Assembly: GCA_002360555.1 (NCBI GenBank)
Contig: DEQS01000090.1
Location: 1 to 15,517, forward strand
From: Chloracidobacterium sp. UBA3360
Lineage (GTDB): Bacteria; Acidobacteriota; Blastocatellia; Pyrinomonadales; Pyrinomonadaceae
Reading direction: 5' to 3'
Length of the DNA stretch: 15,517 bases
In this document: positions 6,330-12,526 of the stretch, piece by piece
Layout of the letters: each line of letters begins with the position of its first letter
Numbering within the stretch: the first letter of the stretch is position 1
Made by a program: the position numbers and the translations under genes
The notes under the pieces: model-generated
The model's database searches: none
What the model saw: only the letters and a program-made list of their open reading frames with translations
Told to the model about the DNA's origin: nothing

Positions 6330-9300
6330 ATGTCCAATCAATATACGAAGCTTTCCCGCTTTTCCTTATCTCATTACGTGGCCGCTTTCGCCTGCGGCTT
6401 ACTCGTAGCAGTGAGTACTATGGCGGGGACCGTACCCGGCAATCTCGGTAGCGGACTGGATGTGCTAATGCGTGAGAGGCAGGCTCAACTTGCTGCACAA
6501 AAGGGTCGTAGAGCTCCGCGAATCGACACTAAGCTTGCACAGCAAGCGGCAGACTACCGGGACCTCGCGTTTATCAACGAGTTGGGCCAGGTAAAGGTGT
6601 ATGTTCACCTCAGACCACGCTCATTCATGGAAAAAAGCTCTTATATCTTGGCGGTGTTGCCGGAGTCGGCTCTGGTCAGCGCGGTAGATGAGAATTATCG
6701 TGCGGGGGTGATCGAAGCATTTGTCAGTCTCGACGATATCCCTGCTCTGGCAACTGATCCCCGCGTAAGCTCGGTTATCCTCGCTGTCAGGCCGACACTC
6801 GACGTTGGAGTTGTCACCACTCAGGGCGTTGTTCAGCATCGCCTGAATCTGATTCCGCAGACTGGCGCCGGCATCACGGTCGGAGTGATGTCGGACAGTT
6901 ATAACAGGTCGACAAACCCTATTACTGCGGCGACGGACGTTTCGACCGGCGACCTTCCGGGAGTTGGGAATCCGGCGGGCAATACCACTCCGGTTGTTGT
7001 GCTGGATGATCCTCTTGCGGGATCCACAGATGAGGGCCGTGCAATGATGCAGATCGTCCACGACATGGCACCAGCGGCAAAGCTTGGTTTTGCTACCGCT
7101 TCGGCTGGCCAGGTGTCGTTTGCGGACAACATCCGTTCGCTTGCGGGCGTTCCGGGCGCCTCGCATACCGTCCCGGGTTTTAGCGCCAATGTCATCGTTG
7201 ATGATCTGTACTATTCCGATTCGCCCATGTTTGGGACCAGCCTCGTGGGCAAGGCGGTGAATCAAGTCGCCGCACTTGGCGTGTCCTATTTTTCATCCGC
7301 GGGCAACCGGGCGTCGCAACAGGGCTACTTTTCAGATGCCCGCATCGTCACGGTCGCCAGCGGCCAGACTGCCAACCCGACACTGAATTTTGCCACCGTC
7401 CCCGCCGCTCTCTACGCGGGCGGCTTTCACAACTTCCGCACGGACGGCGGCACCGACATCTCCCAGACAATCGTCGGCGGCGGCAACATCTCGTTCCAAT
7501 GGGACGATCCTTTTGACGTCGCCGCGCCCACTTTCAACCCGACGCCCTTTTTCAACGCTTCCGGCACCGCCACATCCACGACCACGCCTGCTGTGGTGAA
7601 CGTGCCGGGACTCATCGCCGGTTCGCAGTACCGGGTCACTGTCAACGCCAATGCCTCGGCTTTGGACGCCGTGGTGCAGATCGTCGCCCCCAGCGGAGCC
7701 ACGATCGCCAACCAGGACACCGGAACCGACGAAGAGATCTTCTTCTTCGCCCCGGAAACCGGGAGCTACACGGTTAACGTGCGAGCGTTCTCCGCCGGTA
7801 CAACCGGGGCCTTCACCCTGAACGCCTACGTCGCGAGCGGCGTCCAGCGCATCACGACTGACTACAACCTGCTGTTCTTCAACAACACGACAGGCGCCTT
7901 TATCAGCTCTATCGCCGCTAACAACGTCGCGACCAACCAGCCGCTCGAGCTGGCGGCCTTGCCCGCGGGCACCATCCAGATGGTGATCGCCCGGGCCAAC
8001 GTGCCAACCGCACCCGTACCGGCGACGAAGGTCCGGTACGTCATGACCTCTGGACGCCCTCTAGAATACTTTGACTATCAAACGCCGATCACCTTTGGGC
8101 ACAATCACGAGCCGGGGTGCATCAGCGTTGCAGCCTATAGCCCATTTCGGCCATACATTCCCGAGGATTTTACGTCGCCCGGCCCGTCGTATATTTACTT
8201 TGACCAGAACGCGAATCGCCTTGCCTCACCCGTTATCAGGCAAAAGCCTGACGTGGCAGCCATGGATGGTGCCAACACGACCTTTTTCAGCAGTGATTCC
8301 GCGAGCGATGCCGATACGTTTCCTAATTTCTTCGGCACCAGCGCGGCCGCGCCACATGCCGCCGGTATCGCCGCCCTTGTACTCCAGGCCAACGGCGGCC
8401 CCGGCTCGGTGAGCCAACAGCAGATGCGCTTGATACTACAAGGCAGCGGACAATCGCACGACCTCGATCCATTCGTCGCAAACGCCAGTGTGGCAACTCC
8501 CGGCGGCGGCACACTCGCCTTAACGGCTCGCGCCAATTCCAACAGCTTCAACTTCGGCGACAGCACCAGTTTATCGACCAACGATCCAAACGTCTTTGCT
8601 GTAACCTATACGGGAGCGGGATATGTTAAAACCCTCTTTATCAATGCAACAGGAGGCAATACGACCGGTGGCTACGAACCCGGCGGCGTATCCACTTCTG
8701 TCCCGGGTCTTGTCTGGGATTCGCGCTCTTTCGCCACCGGGGGATTCCCCTTTACGGTCGGCAGTACCACCGGCACACTATTGGCGGCGGATATCTCCAA
8801 CGCTTATACCGGAACCCCACCGGCACCGGCCGTCGCGGGTCAGTTTAACCAGCTTGAATTGACCTTTGCCGATAATAAATTCACGGGCGGAAGCTCTCTA
8901 ACATTTGGGGCCGACCGCGATATGCTCCGGCCTGCGAGCCTTACTGCGACCAGTTCCGTCTTCGGCAATTCCGCCGATCTATTCGGTGCGACGGTAGAGA
9001 TACCCGGCGGCACGGTAGCACCTGGAGGCGTCACCTTCTCAGGCACGATGAATGGGGGTGCACCGTTTAGCGGAACGTTCGTCAACAATATCGGGCTTGG
9101 TTATTCGACGCTTGACGGGTATGGTTTCATCAATGGGCAGGATGCTGTTAACCGCGCACCGACTGCGGCTGGCGTTGCGATAAGCGGTCGAGTTTTCGTG
9201 CCAGGAGGTCGCGGGCTCCGCGGTGCAGTGGTGGCTATCATGAATGAGAGCGGAGCTACGCGGCAAGTGTTAACTAACGGATTTGGGCTCTTTTCTTTCA

Positions 9301-9440
9301 CGGATATCGAACCTGGGCATACCTATGTAATTACCGTGAGATCGCGTAGATTTGAATATTCCCCCCAGGTTATTCTGATAAACGACAGCGTTGCGGATGT
9401 GGACTTTTGGCCGGGCAACAGTGCTAGATCCGGTAACTAG
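6330..9440 (+). CDS. Secreted subtilisin-fold (S8/S53-like) protein with inserted PPC-like domain and C-terminal CarboxypepD_reg-like domain
   Basis: The protein has 1036 residues. The ATG at 6330 is chosen because it opens a signal peptide (basic N-terminus, hydrophobic AAFACGLLVAVST) and has a promoter just before it; the frame is open further upstream only as a shadow of the LysR gene. Residues ~75-155 look like a propeptide. The subtilisin core shows GVMSDSYN (Asp189), SSAGNR (Asn326, oxyanion hole) and FFGTSAAAPHAAG (Ser671). The usual His-Gly-Thr block is replaced by TDEGRAMMQIVHDMAP (Glu235, His244), as in some sedolisin-like annotated relatives. Residues ~420-500, between Asn and Ser, resemble a PPC domain. 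A beta-rich region (~735-940) and a carboxypeptidase-regulatory-like fold (ISGRVFVPGGRGL at 951, ending VADVDFWPG) follow. It is probably an exported peptidase or a non-catalytic relative; activity is uncertain. Confidence 0.85.
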   Translation: MSNQYTKLSRFSLSHYVAAFACGLLVAVSTMAGTVPGNLGSGLDVLMRERQAQLAAQKGRRAPRIDTKLAQQAADYRDLAFINELGQVKVYVHLRPRSFMEKSSYILAVLPESALVSAVDENYRAGVIEAFVSLDDIPALATDPRVSSVILAVRPTLDVGVVTTQGVVQHRLNLIPQTGAGITVGVMSDSYNRSTNPITAATDVSTGDLPGVGNPAGNTTPVVVLDDPLAGSTDEGRAMMQIVHDMAPAAKLGFATASAGQVSFADNIRSLAGVPGASHTVPGFSANVIVDDLYYSDSPMFGTSLVGKAVNQVAALGVSYFSSAGNRASQQGYFSDARIVTVASGQTANPTLNFATVPAALYAGGFHNFRTDGGTDISQTIVGGGNISFQWDDPFDVAAPTFNPTPFFNASGTATSTTTPAVVNVPGLIAGSQYRVTVNANASALDAVVQIVAPSGATIANQDTGTDEEIFFFAPETGSYTVNVRAFSAGTTGAFTLNAYVASGVQRITTDYNLLFFNNTTGAFISSIAANNVATNQPLELAALPAGTIQMVIARANVPTAPVPATKVRYVMTSGRPLEYFDYQTPITFGHNHEPGCISVAAYSPFRPYIPEDFTSPGPSYIYFDQNANRLASPVIRQKPDVAAMDGANTTFFSSDSASDADTFPNFFGTSAAAPHAAGIAALVLQANGGPGSVSQQQMRLILQGSGQSHDLDPFVANASVATPGGGTLALTARANSNSFNFGDSTSLSTNDPNVFAVTYTGAGYVKTLFINATGGNTTGGYEPGGVSTSVPGLVWDSRSFATGGFPFTVGSTTGTLLAADISNAYTGTPPAPAVAGQFNQLELTFADNKFTGGSSLTFGADRDMLRPASLTATSSVFGNSADLFGATVEIPGGTVAPGGVTFSGTMNGGAPFSGTFVNNIGLGYSTLDGYGFINGQDAVNRAPTAAGVAISGRVFVPGGRGLRGAVVAIMNESGATRQVLTNGFGLFSFTDIEPGHTYVITVRSRRFEYSPQVILINDSVADVDFWPGNSARSGN
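7390..8048 (+). other. Segment of the subtilisin-like gene with raised third-position GC
   Basis: By hand count of codons in frame, about 84% of third positions in this part are G or C, and about 89% in its second half, against roughly 60-70% just before and after and less near the 5' end of the gene. The segment encodes about residues 354-573, including the PPC-like insertion. The edges are approximate. It may mark domain acquisition or conversion with a paralogue. Confidence 0.5.
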
Positions 9441-9471
9441 CTAACTTAAATTAGTCCCCGATTCCGGCAAC

Positions 9472-9510
9472 AAATAAAAAGACCCGACTCTTTTCGAGCA
9501 GGTCTTATTT
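9472..9510 (-). terminator. Intrinsic terminator, probably bidirectional, between convergent genes
   Basis: AAGACC (9479-9484) pairs with GGTCTT (9501-9506), with an inner CTC/GAG extension around a TTTTC loop. On the minus strand the stem is followed by TTTTTATTT, ending the HD-GYP transcript; on the plus strand by ATTT, a weaker tail for the subtilisin-like gene. It sits exactly between the two convergent stops (9440 and 9539). Confidence 0.8.
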
Positions 9511-9538
9511 CGTCGTGCAATCTGTCTGACGTGCGTCG

Positions 9539-10816
9539 TTAAAGAATGACCTGGCCCGCCGCGGCGACGTATGTCATCGGTGTGGTCGGGGCCATTTCGT
9601 TGAGTGTGTATTTGAGCGTTTCGACGATGCCTTCGGCCTCCATATAGTCGCGGCCGAGCAGGCGGCGGAAACGTTTGGTACGATCCTCGCCCTGTAACTC
9701 TTTCAGCATACCGCCGAGAAATGCCGTCACCAGCTCGGGTGCGAACTGCTTACCGGCGTTACGCTGCAGATCCTCAACAACTTCTTTGGCCGGACGGCGA
9801 GCCTTATACGGGCGGTCGGTCGTCATCGCGTCAAACGAATCGGCGAGCGTCACGATCTTTGCGATGTACGGTATTTCGCGGTCGTAAAGCCCATCTGGAT
9901 AACCGCGGCCGTCGAGGCGTTCGTGGTGATATTTTGCCGCAAGCGGTACGTCCGTATATGGATGATGTATCGGCTGCAGGATCTCAAACCCGACGCCGGG
10001 ATGGCCGTTGAGTTCTTTCGACTCTTTGGCGTTGATGCGGTACGGCGCGTTGATGATCTTTCGCTCGACGGTCAGCTTGCCAACATCATGCAGATATCCC
10101 GCGACCGCTGCACCTTCGACTTCTTCAGCTCCCCAGCCAAGCTCCATAGCGATGATCTCTGAGAATTTACCGACCCGGACTGAGTGTCCCTCGGTATATT
10201 TATCTTTACAGTCGATCGCCGCGGCAAACGCCTTGACCGTGTCGTGATACGTCGAACGCATCTCGTCAAATAGCTGCCTGTTCTCTTCGGCGTGACGCTC
10301 GATCTCGGCCATTAGATTACGCTGGGCAATGGCGACACCGATGTGCTGTCCCATCGCGCAGACGATCTCTTTTTCGTAATTTGTGTAGGCTTCGCCGGTA
10401 GCTTTTTCGCCAAGGAAAATCGCTCCGACGATCTCGTCACGCACGACGAGCGGAACAAACAGCTCAAGAGAGCGGCGCTCAAAGCTGGCGTCGTACACTT
10501 GAAAAAATGGCAAAACTTTGGCCTGCGGAATATCGATCGGCGTCAGGCCGCATGACAAAAACTGGCGTTCGTCCTCAAGCGTCAGGCTGAGGCTGAGCGG
10601 AAAATCATCGCCGAGCCCGCGGATCGCAAGCATATTCAGCTCATGCCCAAACCGCGAAAATCTCGCTACCGCTCCGCGCATGATACCGAGAGCACCCGAT
10701 ATTAGGTGCAGCGACGTGCGGATCGTTTCCTGAAAATTATTTTTATTTGTGATCTCCTGGCCAAGCTCGGCCAGCGCTCCGAATGCGTGGATCAGTTTGT
10801 GGTCATGTTCAGCCAT
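9539..10816 (-). CDS. GAF-HD-GYP protein, predicted cyclic-di-GMP phosphodiesterase
   Basis: The protein has 425 residues and no membrane segment or signal peptide. Residues ~25-168 form a GAF-type sensory domain (ELFVPLVVRDEIVGAIFLGEKATGEAY). A short coiled linker (168-190) leads to an HD-GYP domain (~190-375). Expected metal and substrate residues are visible: EGHSVRV (His211), YLHDVGK (His243, Asp244, Lys247), GHPGVGFEIL (His272), KYHHERLDGRGYPDG (His297, His298 and the GYP at 305-307) and LADSFDAM (Asp326) with DRPYKA. This set predicts an active phosphodiesterase for cyclic di-GMP. A C-terminal tail of about 50 residues is not part of the domain. The ATG lies 11 bases after the stop of the STAS gene, so the two are almost surely cotranscribed. 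No Shine-Dalgarno is seen; coupling may serve instead. The GAF ligand is unknown. Confidence 0.93.
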   Translation of the reverse strand: MAEHDHKLIHAFGALAELGQEITNKNNFQETIRTSLHLISGALGIMRGAVARFSRFGHELNMLAIRGLGDDFPLSLSLTLEDERQFLSCGLTPIDIPQAKVLPFFQVYDASFERRSLELFVPLVVRDEIVGAIFLGEKATGEAYTNYEKEIVCAMGQHIGVAIAQRNLMAEIERHAEENRQLFDEMRSTYHDTVKAFAAAIDCKDKYTEGHSVRVGKFSEIIAMELGWGAEEVEGAAVAGYLHDVGKLTVERKIINAPYRINAKESKELNGHPGVGFEILQPIHHPYTDVPLAAKYHHERLDGRGYPDGLYDREIPYIAKIVTLADSFDAMTTDRPYKARRPAKEVVEDLQRNAGKQFAPELVTAFLGGMLKELQGEDRTKRFRRLLGRDYMEAEGIVETLKYTLNEMAPTTPMTYVAAAGQVIL

Positions 10817-10827
10817 ATTTAGTTTCG

Positions 10828-11148
10828 TTACGCTAAAGTGACGTGCTTGGTTAGCCCGAGCATTTCAAATAATTCGACCGTGTCTTCGTTCATCTCGGAA
10901 AAGACGACCTTCGCACCCTTGTTCGACGCCGTATCGATAACTCCAAGCAAGATCGAGATACCTATGCTATTGACGATCTCGGTGTCGGCGAAATTGAGGA
11001 TGAGCTCTTTGCAGCCTTCGTCAAGCTTTCGTTTGCATTCGTGCTCGATCTGCTCTCCGCTGAGTTTATTGATGTAATCACCAGCGTGGATGACAGCCGT
11101 TCCCTTTACTGGCTCTAACGAACTGACAACTGCACTTTGTGTAGTCAC
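10828..11148 (-). CDS. STAS-domain anti-sigma-factor antagonist (SpoIIAA/RsbV-like)
   Basis: The protein has 106 residues, a single STAS domain. It starts at a GTG (11148) with AAGGA about ten bases upstream. In the family, an unphosphorylated antagonist binds an anti-sigma kinase and frees a sigma factor; phosphorylation of a conserved Ser switches it off. The phospho-site region here reads VNSIGISILLG, where the usual Asp-Ser-Ser-Gly is Asn60-Ser61-Ile62-Gly63; Ser61 aligns with the phosphorylated Ser, so control by phosphorylation remains possible although the flanking Asp is lost. No partner kinase or phosphatase gene is in the window. The HD-GYP gene follows after 11 bases, suggesting that this STAS protein and the phosphodiesterase work in one signalling pathway. 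STAS modules also occur in other regulators, so sigma-factor control is inference. Confidence 0.9.
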   Translation of the reverse strand: MTTQSAVVSSLEPVKGTAVIHAGDYINKLSGEQIEHECKRKLDEGCKELILNFADTEIVNSIGISILLGVIDTASNKGAKVVFSEMNEDTVELFEMLGLTKHVTLA

Positions 11149-11247
11149 TTAATTTCTTTCCTTGTATTAGTTAGCGTTAGCGCGTGAAACGGCTACTTGA
11201 AGTATATGTTTAACACAACTGACCCCGGAAAACAACGGAATTAAGCG

Positions 11248-11266
11248 CCTCGGACGAGGTTTTTTT
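11248..11266 (+). terminator. Orphan plus-strand terminator-like hairpin
   Basis: CCTCG-GA-CGAGG (in practice a four-pair stem with a GGAC loop) is followed directly by seven T residues. It lies between the phosphatase and STAS genes, both on the minus strand, and no plus-strand gene precedes it. The stem is short. It would act only on an antisense or small RNA, or it may be chance. Confidence 0.3.
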
Positions 11267-11345
11267 GTGAAAATATCTAATTTCGCGCGGAATCCGGGGC
11301 GGTTTGGAAGAAATATGTGTCGTTTTGGCGCTGATCTCAGGTTTT

Positions 11346-12203
11346 CTACGTTTCTGATCCGTAAGGAACGCGGCCAAATTCGACGAGAAGAGGCTTGAGT
11401 TTTTCGACTGCCTGAGGGTGTGCGGCACCATTGGTTGCAAGGATGCCGTTGCGATTTTGCAGGTCGGCACGATCGTAACGCATATCAAAACCAAACAGAT
11501 CGGTGAACCGTCCGCCGGCTTCCTCAAGAATTATTTGTGGAGCGCACGTGTCCCAGAGTTTTGTTCGCGGACTTGGGTGTATGTAGATGTCGCAAGTCCG
11601 ATCGGCGATCAACCCGACCTTTAGCCCGACCGAGCCGCGATTGACCTTGTTTGCGATCCCAAAATATTCCATGATCCGCCCCATTCTAGAACTTGGATGA
11701 TCGCGTGACATCGCCATCGTTAGATCGGAAAGATGGTCTTTGTCAGAGGTTTTCATCCGCTCTGGCTCACCGCCGTTGGCGATCGTCCATGAGCCTTCAC
11801 CCTTGACCGCGTAGCTGAGGATGTCGTGAACCGGCAGATAAACGACACCAAGAACCGGAATGCCATCAGACGCAAGGCCGATCTGGACGCCAAAGTCACC
11901 GTCGCGTTTTACGAACCCAGCGGTGCCGTCGAGCGGGTCGATTATCCATACGCGTTTGTTCTCAAGCCGCGAAGCCGCGTCATCTTTTTCTTCTTCAGAC
12001 AGCGTTGCGTCATCAGGAAAGGCGACCTCAAGCCCGTCGACGATAATCCGGCTCGCGCGTTTGTCCGCAGCCGTCACGGGCTCGGAAAAATTGTCGGCGC
12101 CAAGCTTTTGCTCGGAGGCAAAATCAGTTGCATATATTTCGAGGATTGCCTTTCCGGCGTCACGCGCAAGTGCGATCGCAGTTTCTAGCTCTTTTTGCAG
12201 CAT
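11346..12203 (-). CDS. Inositol-monophosphatase superfamily phosphatase, CysQ/HAL2-like
   Basis: The protein has 285 residues and spans the complete fold of the Mg2+-dependent, Li+-sensitive phosphatases. Metal-binding motifs are intact: EPVTAADKRA (Asp47), LSEEEKDD (Glu70/Glu71), WIIDPLDGTAGF (Asp89, Asp92, Thr94) and KLWDTCAPQIILEEAGG (Asp218). The spelling DPLDGTAGF is closer to 3'(2'),5'-bisphosphate nucleotidases (which clear the PAP by-product of sulfate assimilation) than to typical inositol monophosphatases (DGTxNF), but histidinol-phosphatase and inositol-phosphatase roles are hard to separate by eye, so no gene symbol is given. The start ATG directly follows a perfect palindrome, and no Shine-Dalgarno is visible. 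It lies 50 bases after the zinc-ribbon gene on the same strand. No sulfate-assimilation gene is nearby. Confidence 0.9.
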   Translation of the reverse strand: MLQKELETAIALARDAGKAILEIYATDFASEQKLGADNFSEPVTAADKRASRIIVDGLEVAFPDDATLSEEEKDDAASRLENKRVWIIDPLDGTAGFVKRDGDFGVQIGLASDGIPVLGVVYLPVHDILSYAVKGEGSWTIANGGEPERMKTSDKDHLSDLTMAMSRDHPSSRMGRIMEYFGIANKVNRGSVGLKVGLIADRTCDIYIHPSPRTKLWDTCAPQIILEEAGGRFTDLFGFDMRYDRADLQNRNGILATNGAAHPQAVEKLKPLLVEFGRVPYGSET

Positions 12204-12219
12204 TGATACAAATGTATCA
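12204..12219. promoter_or_regulatory. Perfect palindrome with TACA-N2-TGTA core, candidate repressor operator
   Basis: TGATACA-AA-TGTATCA has seven-base perfect arms and touches the start codon of the phosphatase. The core TACAAATGTA fits the TACAnnTGTA box known for CopY/BlaI/MecI-type repressors. On the minus strand a weak -35 TTTATC lies 17 bases before GATACA of the left arm, so the palindrome may overlap the -10 region, making the message leaderless. No BlaI-type gene is in the window. Confidence 0.5.
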
Positions 12220-12253
12220 TGCCCGGCCTGACGCCGATAAATGAGGTGGGGTT

Positions 12254-12451
12254 TTAGCTCTTTTCGACCGATTCGGTCAGGCCGCAGCGTGGGCAGATGA
12301 GGACGCGGCGAGTTTTATCCATCCATTTGGCGAGAGGCTGGTGTTCGGGTGTCATCTGTTCGTCAGTATCCGAATCCGCCGCGAGCTCACTCTCGCAGCG
12401 TCTGCAGATCCAATCGATGCCATTGTTATAAAAATCCGTGAATTCGGTCAT
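12254..12451 (-). CDS. Short zinc-ribbon protein, 65 residues
   Basis: I do not recognise a named family. Two C-x2-C knuckles, ICRRCE (Cys16, Cys19) and ICPRCGL (Cys53, Cys56), are separated by a 33-residue acidic, probably looped segment, so a single zinc ion held by four cysteines is likely. The protein is cytoplasmic by composition. The N-terminal MTEFTDFYNNGIDWICRRC suggests a small metal-stabilised adaptor. The frame is supported by the conserved-looking cysteine spacing and by its fit between htrA and the phosphatase gene on the same strand. Its ATG has no Shine-Dalgarno; it starts five bases after the paired-hairpin repeat at 12457-12520, which could affect translation. The phosphatase starts 50 bases downstream. 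It could bind nucleic acid or protein; nothing decides this. Confidence 0.75.
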   Translation of the reverse strand: MTEFTDFYNNGIDWICRRCESELAADSDTDEQMTPEHQPLAKWMDKTRRVLICPRCGLTESVEKS

Positions 12452-12456
12452 CGTGC

Positions 12457-12520
12457 TTGGAGTCCCGCCTTTAGGCGGAATCTTTGTCGTGACTGAGGCC
12501 GGCTAAAGCCGGGACTCCAA
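12457..12520. repeat. REP/BIME-like paired-hairpin element
   Basis: Two 22-base arms (12457-12478 and 12499-12520) are inverted copies of each other, 20 of 22 positions identical, separated by 20 bases. The outer ends are TTGGAGTCCCG and CGGGACTCCAA. Each arm has its own five-pair hairpin: CCGCC-TTTA-GGCGG in the first, CCGGC-TAAA-GCCGG in the second. The only two differences between arms compensate each other across the stem. It fills the htrA to zinc-ribbon gap, six bases from the htrA stop. No T-run follows, so it is not a standard terminator. I expect further copies in the genome, but cannot check. Confidence 0.75.
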
Positions 12521-12526
12521 ACGCGA

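Noticed and set aside
6621..7265. Minus-strand frame of 214 codons opposite the subtilisin-like gene
   Set aside because: It overlaps the conserved propeptide and catalytic core on the plus strand and shows no motif or start signal of its own.
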